Source: Streptomyces camelliae (GTDB lineage Bacteria > Actinomycetota > Actinomycetes > Streptomycetales > Streptomycetaceae). From it: a DNA stretch of 64,000 bases. This document shows positions 1-8,570 of this stretch, one piece after another. The stretch covers positions 1,674,001 to 1,738,000 of the forward strand of contig NZ_CP115300.1 in NCBI RefSeq assembly GCF_027625935.1, read 5' to 3'. Position numbers and translations under genes: made by a program. How positions within the stretch are numbered: the first letter of the stretch is position 1; each line of letters opens with the position of its first letter. Below the pieces are notes generated by a model, which was not told the DNA's origin, ran no database searches, and saw only the letters and a list, made by a program, of their open reading frames with translations.

Positions 1-108
1 GCCGGGCTGAAGAAGCTCTTCGACTCCCTGCCCGAGGTGCCGTCGGCCCCAGCGTCGACGGGCACGGTCGACAAGACCCTCGGCGGAATCCTGGGGGCAC
101 CGGCATGA
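1..108 (+). CDS. Mce family protein, C-terminal end only
   Basis: The window opens inside a coding frame that reads 35 codons and stops with TGA at 106-108. The visible tail is rich in Ala, Pro, Ser and Gly, like the low-complexity C-termini of actinobacterial Mce proteins. Its stop overlaps the start of the next mce gene by four bases (ATGA), which shows translational coupling in one operon. The position before an MceE-type lipoprotein suggests it is the MceD-equivalent, but no MlaD domain is visible here, so the assignment rests on context. Confidence 0.7.
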   Translation, partial: AGLKKLFDSLPEVPSAPASTGTVDKTLGGILGAPA

Positions 109-1388
109 ACGTGAAGCGCTCGGGGCGGGTGGCCGCCTGGACGGCGATCGGCTCGCTGCTGCTGACGGGCTGCGAGTTCAACGGCTGGTACGACGTCCCG
201 CTCCCCGGCGGCGCCGCCTCGGACGGCCACGCCTACCACGTCACCGTCGAGTTCCGGGACGTGCTGGACCTGGTGCCGCAGTCGGCGGTCAAGGTCGACG
301 ACGTCACCGTGGGCGCGGTCGAGAAGGTGGAACTGGACGGCTGGCACGCGCGGGTACGGCTGCGCATCGCCGACTCGGTGAAGCTGCCCGGCAACGCGGT
401 CGCCGACCTGAGGCAGACGAGCATGCTCGGCGAGAAGTACGTCGCCCTGTCCGCGCCGGCCGGCACCGCGCCCGTCGGACGGCTCCACGACGGCGACTTC
501 ATCCCGCTGTCCCGCAGCGGCCGCAACCCGGAGGTCGAAGAGGTGCTGTCGGCCCTGTCCGCGCTGCTCAACGGTGGCGGGGTGGCCCAGCTGAAGACGA
601 TCACCGTCGAGCTGAACAAGGCCCTCAGCGGCCGTGAGGACCGGGTCAGGTCCCTGCTGAAACAGCTCGACACGTTCCTCGGCGGCCTCGACGACCAGCG
701 GGCGGAGATCGTGCGCGCGCTGGGGGGCGTCGACCGGCTGGCGCAGCGGCTGAAGAACGAGAAGAAGACGATCGCCCTGGCCGTCGACACCATGCCGCCC
801 GCCCTGAAGGCCCTCGCCGACCAGCGCAAGGACCTGACGAAGATGCTCACCGCCCTGGCCGACCTCGGCAAGACCGGCACCAGAGTGGTCAACGCCTCCC
901 ACGACGACACCGTCGCCGATCTGAAGAGCCTCCAGCCCATCCTGCAGGAACTGAACAAGGCGGGCGACGACCTGCCCAACTCCCTGGAGATCCTCACCAC
1001 TTACCCGTTCCCGCGCAACGCGACGGATGCCATCAAGGGCGACTACGTCAACTTGAGGATCACCGCCGACCTCGACCTGGCGGACCTGTACGGCAACGTC
1101 ACCGGCAAGCCGAGCCAGGGCGGGAAGCCCCCGGCCCCCGGGACCCCGAGGCTCCCCGGCCTCCCCACTCCCACCCCTCTCCCGTCCATCCCGTCCCTGC
1201 CGGGCACCCCGTCCGTGCCTCCCGTGCCCTCCGCACCCGCCGTTCCCTCGACGCCCTCCGACGGCAGCACCCTGCTGTGCCCGCCTGTGTGCACCGCGTC
1301 CTACAGCACCGGGGGCGGCTCGCGTCGCCTCCCGCCCGGGATCGATCTCGGCCTCGCCGAGCTGATGCTGAAGGGGATCATGCCGTGA
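105..1388 (+). CDS. Mce family lipoprotein (MceE/LprK-like)
   Basis: Substrate-binding component of an Mce lipid/sterol import system, anchored outside the membrane. A lipobox LLTGC places the lipidated cysteine at residue 23. An MlaD/Mce domain covers roughly residues 44-125, followed by a helical region to about 300 that in Mce proteins builds the transport tube. A Pro-rich tail runs from about 340 to 395 and is probably a cell-wall spacer. The 427-residue length fits the family. The start overlaps the previous stop by four bases and the stop overlaps the next start by four. The cargo cannot be read from sequence; sterols or other lipids are known for the family. Confidence 0.88.
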   Translation: MNVKRSGRVAAWTAIGSLLLTGCEFNGWYDVPLPGGAASDGHAYHVTVEFRDVLDLVPQSAVKVDDVTVGAVEKVELDGWHARVRLRIADSVKLPGNAVADLRQTSMLGEKYVALSAPAGTAPVGRLHDGDFIPLSRSGRNPEVEEVLSALSALLNGGGVAQLKTITVELNKALSGREDRVRSLLKQLDTFLGGLDDQRAEIVRALGGVDRLAQRLKNEKKTIALAVDTMPPALKALADQRKDLTKMLTALADLGKTGTRVVNASHDDTVADLKSLQPILQELNKAGDDLPNSLEILTTYPFPRNATDAIKGDYVNLRITADLDLADLYGNVTGKPSQGGKPPAPGTPRLPGLPTPTPLPSIPSLPGTPSVPPVPSAPAVPSTPSDGSTLLCPPVCTASYSTGGGSRRLPPGIDLGLAELMLKGIMP

Positions 1389-2659
1389 TCACACGTACGG
1401 TCAGGGCCCAGCTGCTCGCCTTCGCGACCGTCACCGCCCTCGGGGTGTCGTACGTCGGCGCCCGGTACACGGGCCTCGTGGACGACGTCCTGCACCGCGG
1501 GTACACCGTGCGCGCCGACTTCGCCGAGTCCGGGGGCGTCTTCCCCGGCGCCGAGGTCACCTACCGGGGCGTGCCGGTGGGCCGCGTGGGCGATCTGCAG
1601 CTGACTGGGTCCGGGGTCTCGGTGGCGCTGAAGATCGAGGACGGCGCCCCGAGGATCCCGGCCGACACGCTCGCGGTGGTCGCCGACCGTTCGGCGGTGG
1701 GCGAGCAGTACGTCGACCTCCAGCCGCGGCGGTCGGGCGGGCCGTACCTCATGGACGGCAGCCCGATCCCGCGCAGCCGCACCCGGACCCCGCTGCCGGT
1801 CACCGACCTGGTCCTCAGCCTCGACCGGCTGGTCAACTCGGTCGGCAAGGACGATCTGCGGGTCACCGTGGACGAGTTGGGCAAGGCCTTCGCCGGCACC
1901 GGACCGAACCTGAGCCGGCTGGTGGACTCCGGCAACGCGCTGGTGGAATCGGCATCCCAGTCGCTCCCCCAGACGGTCTCGCTGATCGAGGACTCGCGCA
2001 AGGTGCTCAAGACACAGGCCGACGAGGGCTCGGCCATCAAGTCGTTCTCCCGCGACCTGGCCACGCTCACCGAGCAGCTGAAGTCGAGCGACGGCGATCT
2101 GCGCAGGCTGATCGGCAACACCGCGCCCGCCGCCCAGCAGCTGGACTCCCTGCTGAAGTCCACCCGGCCGCACGTACCGGTCCTGCTGGCCAACCTCATC
2201 AGCGGCGGCCAGATCACCCTGGCCCGGCTGCCCGGCGTCGAACAGGCCCTGGTCACGCTTCCGCTCACGGTCGCGGGCAGCTACACGGTCATCCCCGGCG
2301 ACGGCACCACCCACTTCGGGCTGACCGTGAACGCCGACGACCCGCCCGCGTGCACCCAGGGCTACGGCACCCAGCGGCGCGACCCCGCCGACACCGCCGC
2401 GCGCCCGGCGAACACCGGCGCGCGCTGCACGGCACCGCGCGGCAGCACGACCTCGGTGCGCGGTGCCCAGAACGCGCCCGGCGCGACCACCGGTCGGTAC
2501 AGCGCCGGCCAGGCCGCGTTCGTGGCCCCGTACGACCCGGAGACCGGCACCGTGACCGGCCCGGACGGCACGCCCGTCGAGCTCGGCTCGACGGGCGGCG
2601 AACAGACCGTGTTCGGAAAGGAGTCGTGGCAATGGCTGCTCGTGGGACCGATGGCATGA
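1385..2659 (+). CDS. Mce family protein (MceF-like)
   Basis: Last Mce subunit of the operon, 424 residues. The GTG at 1385 is chosen because it overlaps the preceding TGA (GTGA) and is followed directly by a hydrophobic N-terminal anchor (about residues 5-25). A longer open frame upstream lies inside the previous gene and is not credible. The Mce/MlaD domain spans roughly residues 35-115 (AEVTYRGVPVGRV is typical), then a long helical region. There is no lipobox, as expected of MceF-type subunits. The product should form part of the hexameric Mce assembly that shuttles lipids across the envelope. Confidence 0.88.
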   Translation: MITRTVRAQLLAFATVTALGVSYVGARYTGLVDDVLHRGYTVRADFAESGGVFPGAEVTYRGVPVGRVGDLQLTGSGVSVALKIEDGAPRIPADTLAVVADRSAVGEQYVDLQPRRSGGPYLMDGSPIPRSRTRTPLPVTDLVLSLDRLVNSVGKDDLRVTVDELGKAFAGTGPNLSRLVDSGNALVESASQSLPQTVSLIEDSRKVLKTQADEGSAIKSFSRDLATLTEQLKSSDGDLRRLIGNTAPAAQQLDSLLKSTRPHVPVLLANLISGGQITLARLPGVEQALVTLPLTVAGSYTVIPGDGTTHFGLTVNADDPPACTQGYGTQRRDPADTAARPANTGARCTAPRGSTTSVRGAQNAPGATTGRYSAGQAAFVAPYDPETGTVTGPDGTPVELGSTGGEQTVFGKESWQWLLVGPMA

Positions 2660-3144
2660 CAGGGGGCCGGGCGAGGCTGCTGTCGGCGGGGCTCGTCGCC
2701 GCGACCGTGCTGACGGCCGTGCTGTGTGTCTGGCTGGGCCTGAAGCTGGCCGACCAGCGCGCGGCGCAGCAGCGCCGTCAGGACATCCTGGCGGCGGCCC
2801 GCCAGTCGGCGCTGAACTTCACCTCGCTCGACTACCGGCACTACGACCGGGACAGCCGCACCGTGCTGCAGGGCGCCACCGGCGACTTCAAGAAGCAGTT
2901 CGCCGCGCAGACCGCGCAGCTGACGAAGCTCGTCGCCCAGAACAGGTCGGTGTCCGAGGGGCAGGTCCTGGAAGCGGGCATCGTGCGGTCCGACGCGCGC
3001 TCGGCCCGCGTCCTGGTCGTGGCCGACAGCAAGGTGACCAACACCGCGGCGCCCGAGGGCCAGGCGCGCACCTACCGGCTCCAGCTCGACCTCGTGCGCG
3101 TGGCCGGCCGCTGGCTGACCTCCGATGTCACGTTCGTGGGCTGA
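2656..3144 (+). CDS. Mce-associated membrane protein
   Basis: A 162-residue protein with one N-terminal transmembrane helix (about residues 8-30), a short coiled segment, and an extracytoplasmic domain. It carries FTSLDYRHYDRD, the hallmark of Mce-associated (Mas) proteins with a cystatin/NTF2-like fold. The ATG at 2656 overlaps the mceF-like stop by four bases and is preferred over upstream in-frame codons lying inside mceF. Mas proteins stabilise Mce complexes in mycobacteria; the same role here is inferred from family and position. The next gene encodes a paralogue. Confidence 0.82.
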   Translation: MTGGRARLLSAGLVAATVLTAVLCVWLGLKLADQRAAQQRRQDILAAARQSALNFTSLDYRHYDRDSRTVLQGATGDFKKQFAAQTAQLTKLVAQNRSVSEGQVLEAGIVRSDARSARVLVVADSKVTNTAAPEGQARTYRLQLDLVRVAGRWLTSDVTFVG

Positions 3145-3178
3145 CCCGACTGTGAGGCCGTCAATGAGGAGAGACACC

Positions 3179-3967
3179 GTGGCGAACCCGACCTCCCGCA
3201 CCCGCGGCACCGGCTCCCCGGCCCGCCGCACGATGACCGCGGCCGCCCGCGCGGCGGCCAAGCGCGCCGCCCGCCAGGAAGAGGAAACCGTCCCCGGGCG
3301 CACCCTGCTCGTCGAGTCCCCGGCGGACGGCCGGGACGACCCGCGGGAGCCCGAGCCCGCACCCGCGCCCGAGCCTGCACCCGCGCCCGCGCCCGCGCCC
3401 GAGTCCGAGTCCGAGTCCGAGTCCTTCGAGGATGAGCCGGAGGAGAGCGCGCCCTCGCGCAGGGCCGGCCGGAGCGTGCTCACCGCGGTGCCGGTCCTCG
3501 TCCTCGTGACGGCCCTGGTCGTGGCCGCCGTCCTCGGGTGGCAGTACCGGCAGGGGCGGCAGGCGGAGCAGGGCCGGGGCGAGGCCCTCGCGGCCGCGCG
3601 GCAGGCGGCGCCGGTCGTGCTGTCGTACGACTACCGCCACCTGGACCGGGACTTCGCCCGGGCCCGCGCCCTGCTCACCGGGCCCTTCCGCGACCAGTAC
3701 GGCAGGACGACCAAGACGGTGGTCGCACCGACAGCGACGACGTACCACGCCGTGGTGAAGGCGACCGTGGCCACACCCTCCGACGGCGGCACCCCTGCTG
3801 CGTCCGTCGTGTCGGCCACACCGGACAAGGCCGTCGTGCTGCTCTTCGTCAACCAGGTCACCCAGAGCACCCAGGTCCCGGAGCCCCGGCTGGACCTGAA
3901 CCGGGTGCGACTGACGCTCACGCACACCTCCGACGGCTGGAAGGTGAGTGGCGTCGACGCCCTCTGA
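3179..3967 (+). CDS. Mce-associated membrane protein with Pro/Ala/Glu-rich cytoplasmic arm
   Basis: Second Mas protein, 262 residues. The GTG at 3179 follows a good ribosome site (AGGAGAG at 3167-3173); an ATG at 3164 in the same frame is an alternative. The long charged N-terminal arm contains a Pro-Ala-Glu run followed by a Ser-Glu run (about residues 60-84), then one transmembrane helix (about 100-122). The C-terminal domain carries the family motif VLSYDYRHLDRDF and about 120 further residues. It is probably the last gene of the mce operon. The acidic repeats are low complexity and likely to vary in length between strains. Confidence 0.8.
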   Translation: MANPTSRTRGTGSPARRTMTAAARAAAKRAARQEEETVPGRTLLVESPADGRDDPREPEPAPAPEPAPAPAPAPESESESESFEDEPEESAPSRRAGRSVLTAVPVLVLVTALVVAAVLGWQYRQGRQAEQGRGEALAAARQAAPVVLSYDYRHLDRDFARARALLTGPFRDQYGRTTKTVVAPTATTYHAVVKATVATPSDGGTPAASVVSATPDKAVVLLFVNQVTQSTQVPEPRLDLNRVRLTLTHTSDGWKVSGVDAL

Positions 3968-4171
3968 CCCGGCATACGCATTCGGGGACGTCCGGCCGCA
4001 CAGGCGATCTCCCACCTCCGCGGCCAGGAGGTCTCCCTGACCTACAACCCCGCGACCAGGACCCTGACCGCGGATACACCCAGGCAGAAGGGATCACCAT
4101 CAGCTGACTCGAAGCCCGCCGAACCCGCCGACGAAGGGAGAATCCCGGACCGAAGGCACCGCAACGAAGAA

Positions 4172-4203
4172 CACCCGCCCCGGCCGGAGGCCGGAAGCGG
4201 GTG
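4172..4203 (-). terminator. Hairpin downstream of tRNA-Leu
   Basis: CACCCGC at 4172-4178 pairs with GCGGGTG at 4197-4203, and an inner CGGCC/GGCCG stem lies in the loop. It sits 44 bases beyond the 3' end of the minus-strand tRNA and fits a GC-rich actinobacterial terminator without a U tract. It could also end the plus-strand mce operon. The stretch 3968-4171 holds no convincing gene. Confidence 0.5.
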
Positions 4204-4247
4204 CCGATGTCCCCTGCCCATGAATGGGGTGTTGTGGGGCAACTGTG

Positions 4248-4332
4248 TGTCCGAGGGGGGACTTGAACCCCCACGCCCGATAAAGGGCACTAGCACCTCA
4301 AGCTAGCGCGTCTGCCATTCCGCCACCCGGAC
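4248..4332 (-). tRNA. tRNA-Leu (anticodon GAG)
   Basis: Read on the minus strand, the 7-bp acceptor stem GTCCGGG pairs with CTCGGAC (one G-U). The D-arm contains GGCGGAATGGCAGACGCG. The anticodon stem CTAGC/GCTAG encloses the loop TTGAGGT, giving GAG. A long variable arm (GCCCTTTATCGGGC) marks a class II tRNA, and the T-arm is GGGGGTTCAAGTCCCCC. The discriminator is A, and CCA is not encoded. tRNA-Leu genes are frequent integration sites, but no integrase or attachment duplication is visible next to it. Confidence 0.96.
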
Positions 4333-4469
4333 TAGGTGTCTGCCGCCTTTCCGGGGGTGTTCCCCGCGGCGACATGGACAACAATACCAAGGTTTCGGAG
4401 TGCGTTTCACCTGCGTATCCGTGCCCTGGGCGGCGGCCCGGACCGACGGGCCGCCGAGATCGCCGGCGA

Positions 4470-4494
4470 TATACAGAATGCGAGATTCTGTGTA
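4470..4494. repeat. AT-rich inverted repeat (ATACAGAATGC family)
   Basis: ACAGAAT (4473-4479) and ATTCTGT (4485-4491) are perfect 7-base arms around the loop GCGAG; the outer three bases extend the stem with one G-T pair. It lies in a non-coding stretch beside the tRNA and stands out as AT-rich. The same word, ATACAGAATGC or a close variant, recurs at 5853, 22262, 25840, 43741 and 19081, sometimes inside genes. Function unknown. Confidence 0.6.
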
Positions 4495-4596
4495 CACGCT
4501 GTGAGAGTCAGGGCACCGGGAGCGCAGCACCCCCCGTGCCAGGTCTTGAAGGCGCGGATCTGCGGGGCGAGCCGGTCGTAGACGGCCCGGTCGTCC

Positions 4597-5063
4597 GTGG
4601 CGAGCGTGGCGACGAGCGCGCCGCCGGAGGCCTTCCTCGTCGTGCTGTTCCGGATGCACGGCGCCCACGCCCACCTCACCGACCAGGTGCCGCCCGACCG
4701 CCCTTCGCGGCTGCTCCCGATGTGCGGCATGGGCGCGTTCCCGGTGTGCGCCCTCTCCACCCCCGGGTGTTCCAGGACACCGGTGTGGTCTTCGGCATCG
4801 GCCTCCTGCTGATGGTCGTCGTACACACCGCCCTGCACACCCGCAGCCACGGCCGTCCGGTCCGCCACCGGGCGGTCGCCGCGCCGCTCGCCCTCGCCAC
4901 CGCCACGGCCGGCGTCCGCATGCCGGTCTACGGCGAACTCCTGCTGCTGGTCGCCGCGTTGACGGCGATGCCGACGATGGAGACCCGGCACTGCGCCGCG
5001 GCGGCGCCGAACCCCGGGCCCGAAGGCTCCGGGTACCCGGAGGCCGGGCCGACCGGAAGCTGA
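4597..5063 (+). pseudogene. Possible membrane-protein relic
   Basis: The 759 bases between the tRNA and the GntR gene hold no clear intact gene. In one plus frame, about 4770-5063 encodes two plausible hydrophobic helices (VVFGIGLLLMVVVHTAL and YGELLLLVAALTAM). A different frame upstream (4597-4770) looks protein-like but breaks. This would fit a frameshifted or truncated small membrane protein. I do not recognise the family, and GC-rich open frames can look coding by chance, so this is a weak call. Confidence 0.22.
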
Positions 5064-5091
5064 CGGCGCCCGAGGGGCAACTGGCGCCCGG

Positions 5092-5769
5092 TCAGGACTC
5101 GTTGCGGTGGTGGTACGAGTGCCGGGTGTGCTCGGTGTGCTCGCGCATCAGCCGGCCGGCCTTCTGCTCGTCCCGTTCCTTGATCGCGAAGACCAGGTCG
5201 GAGTGCTCGCTCCAGGAGGTACCGCCGCGCAGCTTGGCGACAGGGGTGTAGTACCAGCGGACTCTGCGGTCGACCTGGGCGGCCAGCTCGGCGAGGACCG
5301 CGTTGCCGGCCAGCTCCATGACCTTGGCATGGAAGGCCGCGTTCAGCGCCACCGCGCTGGTCACGTCGTTCTTGCCGATCGCCGTCCGGCCCGCCTTGAC
5401 GATGTCGAAGAGGGCCTCGACACCCTTCGCGTCGGCGTTGCGGGCCGCCAGCCGGGCCGCCTCGGCCTCCAGCAGGGTGCGGACCGTGAGCAGCTGGTCG
5501 GCCTCCTCCTCGGTCGGCTCGTGCACGAACGCCCCCTGCGCGGGCCGCAGATCGACCCAGCCCTCGGTGTTGAGCCGCTGCAGCGCCTCACGCACCGGCT
5601 GGCGGGAGACACCGAGATGCCCGGCCAGCTCGTTCTCGACCAGATGCCGGCCGGGCTGCAGGACGCGAGTGGTGATCAGCTCCAGCAGGGCCTCGTAGAC
5701 GCGCTCACGCAGCGGGCCGGGACGTTCCAGCTTAGGCACGGCCCCCTGCGGCAGTCCGGTCGGCAACAT
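5092..5769 (-). CDS. GntR family transcriptional regulator (FadR/FCD type)
   Basis: A 225-residue repressor-type regulator. The N-terminal winged helix-turn-helix (about residues 18-80) contains VSRQPVREALQRLNTEGWVDL. The C-terminal all-helical FCD effector domain (about 90-215) carries the His/Asp positions (NAAFH, HSDL) that usually bind a metal and a small carboxylate. The start has a strong ribosome site (AGGAGG). A cluster of GTNTAC-like half sites lies about 65 bp upstream and may be its own operator. Effector and targets are unknown; neighbours (KAS III, organic-acid transporter) hint at acyl or small-acid metabolism. Confidence 0.87.
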   Translation of the reverse strand: MLPTGLPQGAVPKLERPGPLRERVYEALLELITTRVLQPGRHLVENELAGHLGVSRQPVREALQRLNTEGWVDLRPAQGAFVHEPTEEEADQLLTVRTLLEAEAARLAARNADAKGVEALFDIVKAGRTAIGKNDVTSAVALNAAFHAKVMELAGNAVLAELAAQVDRRVRWYYTPVAKLRGGTSWSEHSDLVFAIKERDEQKAGRLMREHTEHTRHSYHHRNES

Positions 5770-5834
5770 CGCGATCCCCCTCCTGGGCAGGACTGGCGCG
5801 TGGGCGCTGACGCTCAGGTATCGATTTGTGGCTT

Positions 5835-5865
5835 TTGTCTACAGTCTACGGTGTACAGAATGCAG
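5835..5865. promoter_or_regulatory. GTNTAC-type sites upstream of gntR; includes an AT-rich word
   Basis: TTGTCTACAGTCTAC (5835-5849) and GTACAGAATGCAG (5853-5865) give three GTNTAC half sites within 24 bp, upstream of the minus-strand GntR start. FadR-type GntR proteins commonly bind TNGTNNNACNA-like sites, so autoregulation is plausible. The second word also belongs to the AT-rich family seen elsewhere in this window, and a further copy (TTGCATACACAG) lies at 5892. Confidence 0.45.
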
Positions 5866-5925
5866 GCCTGCTCTCCGAACTTCCTGGCCGATTGCATACA
5901 CAGACCCGGTGCACCCGACGCCCGC

Positions 5926-6873
5926 TCACGGGCAGCGTACGACCTGCCCGGCGTACGACAGATTGCCGCCGAAGCCGAACAGCAGCACCGGATCGCCGCC
6001 GCGCAGCGCGCCCTGCTCGATCAGCTTGGAGAAGGCGAGCGGGATGCTGGCCGCCGAGGTGTTGCCGGATTCGGTGACATCGCGGGCCACCACGGCGTTG
6101 ACGGCGCCGAGCTTCTCGGCGAGGGGTTCGATGATGCGCAGGTTGGCCTGGTGCAGGACGACACCGGCGAGGTCCGCCGGCGCCACCCCGGCCTTCTCGC
6201 AGGCCTGGCGGGCGATGGCCGGCAGCTGGGTGGTGGCCCAGCGGTAGACGCTCTGCCCCTCCTGCGCGAACCGCGGCGGCGTGCCCTCGATCCGCACCGC
6301 GTTCCCCATCTGCGGCACCGACCCCCACAGCACCGGCCCGATCCCGGGCTCCTCCCCCGCGCCGCACGCCTCCACGACGGCGGCCCCGGCTCCGTCGCCG
6401 ACAAGGACACAGGTGGAGCGGTCGCTCCAGTCGGTGACGTCGGACATCTTGTCGGCGCCGATGACCAGCGCCCTGGTCGCGGCGCCCGCCCGGACCGTGT
6501 GGTCGGCGGTGGCGAGGGCGTGGGTGAACCCGGCGCACACCACGTTCACGTCCATCGCGGCCGGCCCCGGAATGCCGAGCCGGGCCGCGACCCGGGCGGC
6601 GGTGTTCGGGGAGCGGTCGATCGCCGTGGAGGTGGCGACGAGGACCAGGTCGATGTCGCCGGGGGTCAGCCCGGCGGCCGCCAGCGCCTTGGCGGCGGCG
6701 TGCGCGGCCAGCTCGTCGACCGGTTCGTCCGGCCCGGCGATGTGCCGGGTGCGGATCCCCACCCTGCTGCGGATCCACTCGTCGCTCGTGTCGACCATGC
6801 CGGCCAGATCGTCGTTGGTGAGCACTCTGGCGGGCTGGTAGTGACCGATGGCGGCGATGCGCGAGCCGTGCAT
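5926..6873 (-). CDS. 3-oxoacyl-ACP synthase III (FabH/KAS III family)
   Basis: Catalyses decarboxylative condensation of an acyl-CoA with malonyl-ACP or a related acceptor. The catalytic triad is complete: Cys113 in NVVCAGF, His241 in LHQANLRI and Asn271 in SGNTSAAS. Length 315 residues, normal for the family. The ATG at 6873 follows GAGGGG about 8 bases upstream; longer in-frame extensions are unlikely. It stands alone, with no fabD, acpP or fabF beside it. It is therefore more likely a secondary or specialised KAS III than the housekeeping enzyme. Cytoplasmic. Confidence 0.87.
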   Translation of the reverse strand: MHGSRIAAIGHYQPARVLTNDDLAGMVDTSDEWIRSRVGIRTRHIAGPDEPVDELAAHAAAKALAAAGLTPGDIDLVLVATSTAIDRSPNTAARVAARLGIPGPAAMDVNVVCAGFTHALATADHTVRAGAATRALVIGADKMSDVTDWSDRSTCVLVGDGAGAAVVEACGAGEEPGIGPVLWGSVPQMGNAVRIEGTPPRFAQEGQSVYRWATTQLPAIARQACEKAGVAPADLAGVVLHQANLRIIEPLAEKLGAVNAVVARDVTESGNTSAASIPLAFSKLIEQGALRGGDPVLLFGFGGNLSYAGQVVRCP

Positions 6874-7010
6874 GGCGGGGATCCCCTCGTGCCGTAGGTA
6901 GCGGGATCCACCAGTCTGAACAGTGACTGGCGAGTACGACGGCAGGTGAAGCCACAGGAATCGGGAGCCCCGGTTGTCGGCTTCGCGCAGACCTTCGGAC
7001 GCCCGAGGAT

Positions 7011-7139
7011 TCACCCCGTGAACAGCTGGGTCGCCTTCCGTACGAGCTCGTACACCCCGTAGGCGAGCGGCGCCGTCACCCACAGCCAGGCCAGGGCGAT
7101 CAGTCCCCACCGGCTAGGCGGGCTGCTGTCGCTGGGCAT
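7011..7139 (-). CDS. MFS transporter small subunit (42 aa)
   Basis: A 42-codon frame running from ATG (7139-7137) to TGA (7013-7011). It encodes a polar N-terminus, one hydrophobic helix (WGLIALAWLWVTAPLAYGVY) and a short basic tail. It overlaps the 3' end of the OFA-family transporter by 26 bases in another frame. I recall such short single-helix proteins following OFA-type transporters in actinobacteria under this name. A role as a stabilising membrane partner is inferred from that association, the helix and the overlap. Confidence 0.72.
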   Translation of the reverse strand: MPSDSSPPSRWGLIALAWLWVTAPLAYGVYELVRKATQLFTG

Positions 7140-8448
7140 CTGCGGCCTCCCTCGGGGCGGGGACGTGGTGGCGGACGTGGACCGGGCGGACGAGTTCGTT
7201 GGCGACGAAACCGACCACGAGCAGGCCGATCATGATGCCGAACGACAGTGTGTACAGCGACGGACCGTGCTTGCCGGCCGCCTTCTGCCGGTCGGCGATC
7301 CAGTTGACGATCAGTGGCCCGAGCACACCGGCCGTGGACCAGGCAGTGAGCAGCCGGCCGTGGATGGCGCCGACCTCGTGGGCGCCGAACAGGTCCTTCA
7401 GGTAGGCGGGGATCGTGGCGAAGCCGCCGCCGTAGAAGGAGAGGATCACCAGCGCGCACAGCACGAACAGCGGCTTGGACGAGTCACCGAACACCGCGAT
7501 GACCAGGTACATCAGCGCGCCGACGCCCAGGTAGACGCGGTAGATGTTCTTGCGGCCGACGCGGTCCGAGGCGGACGACCAGCCGATGCGGCCCGCCATG
7601 TTGGCGGCGGACAGCAGGGCGACGAAGCCGGCGGCCGCAGACGCCGACACCGCGGCGGAACCGCCCGCGAAGAAGTCCGTGATCATCGGTGCGGCCTTCT
7701 CCAGGATGCCGATGCCTGCCGTGACGTTCATGCAGAGCACGATCCACAGACACCAGAACTGCGGGGTCCGCACCGCGCTGCGCGCCGAGACCCGCACCCC
7801 CGCGACCGCGTCCGGCCCGCTCGCCGTCGCTTCCCGGTCCGCCGCTCGCGGCACCCGGACCAGCAGCACACCGAGGGTCATGAAGACGGCGTACGACAGC
7901 CCGTGCACCAGGAAGGCGAGCGCGATGCCCTCGTGGCCGCTCCCGAAGGACGCGAGCATCTGGGCCGACCAGGGCGAGGCGATCAGCGCGCCGCCGCCGA
8001 ACCCCATGATGGCGATGCCGGTGGCCATGCCGGGCCGGTCCGGGAACCACTTGATCAGGGTGGAGACGGGCGAGATGTAACCGATGCCGAGTCCGATCCC
8101 GCCGACGAAGCCGTAGCCGAGGACGATCAGCCAGTACTGCTTCGTCTGCGCGCCGAGCGCGGAGATCAGGAAACCGGAGGAGAAGCAGACCAGGGCCACG
8201 GTCATCGCCCAGCGCGGCCCGTTGCGCTCGACGAGCGTGCCGCCGAACGCGGCCGACAGCCCGAGCATCACGATCGCGAGCTGGAAGGGCAGCGCGCTCT
8301 GGGTGCCGTCGAGGTGCAGCACGGATTCGAGCGGCGGCTTGAACACACTCCAGGCGTAGGCCTGACCGATGGAGAGATGGACGGAGAGGGCGGCGGGCGG
8401 CACGAGCCAGCGGCTCCAGCCCGGAGGTGCGAGAGGGGGGCTGCTCAT
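7114..8448 (-). CDS. MFS transporter, oxalate/formate antiporter (OFA) family
   Basis: A 444-residue integral membrane protein with about 12 predicted helices in two halves joined by a polar central loop (about residues 205-225). OFA features include the N-terminal SIGQAYAWSVFKPPLE and the glycine-rich GYGFVGGIGLGIGYISPVSTLIKWFPDRPG. The family exchanges small mono- and dicarboxylates such as oxalate and formate. The location beside formate-dehydrogenase remnants and fdhD supports an organic-acid role, but the substrate is not proven. A long dyad at 8571-8600 upstream is a candidate operator. Confidence 0.88.
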   Translation of the reverse strand: MSSPPLAPPGWSRWLVPPAALSVHLSIGQAYAWSVFKPPLESVLHLDGTQSALPFQLAIVMLGLSAAFGGTLVERNGPRWAMTVALVCFSSGFLISALGAQTKQYWLIVLGYGFVGGIGLGIGYISPVSTLIKWFPDRPGMATGIAIMGFGGGALIASPWSAQMLASFGSGHEGIALAFLVHGLSYAVFMTLGVLLVRVPRAADREATASGPDAVAGVRVSARSAVRTPQFWCLWIVLCMNVTAGIGILEKAAPMITDFFAGGSAAVSASAAAGFVALLSAANMAGRIGWSSASDRVGRKNIYRVYLGVGALMYLVIAVFGDSSKPLFVLCALVILSFYGGGFATIPAYLKDLFGAHEVGAIHGRLLTAWSTAGVLGPLIVNWIADRQKAAGKHGPSLYTLSFGIMIGLLVVGFVANELVRPVHVRHHVPAPREAADAQRQQPA

Positions 8449-8498
8449 GCTCGCGGACGGTAGGGCGGGGAGCGGGAGTTGAGAAGGCGTGCGGTCGA

Positions 8499-8520
8499 CC
8501 GTATGCGGTGAACGGTATGC
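8499..8520. repeat. AT-rich direct repeat CGTATGCGG
   Basis: CCGTATGCGG and CGGTATGCGG are separated by TGAA, upstream of the minus-strand OFA transporter. They carry the GTATGC word common to the AT-rich islands in this window. The arrangement as a direct repeat in an upstream region could be a regulator site, but nothing links it to a known protein. Confidence 0.4.
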
Positions 8521-8570
8521 GGCACGCGGTCAACGGTCGCCAACGCGCGAACCCTGCTGCCGCCGACTCC

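Noticed and set aside
4248..5091. Integrated element at the tRNA-Leu gene
   Set aside because: No integrase, no duplicated tRNA end and no mobile-element genes downstream.
5835..5865. Treating the 5.8-kb words purely as an AT-island
   Set aside because: They also fit GntR half sites directly upstream of a gntR gene, so regulation is the simpler local explanation; kept as both.
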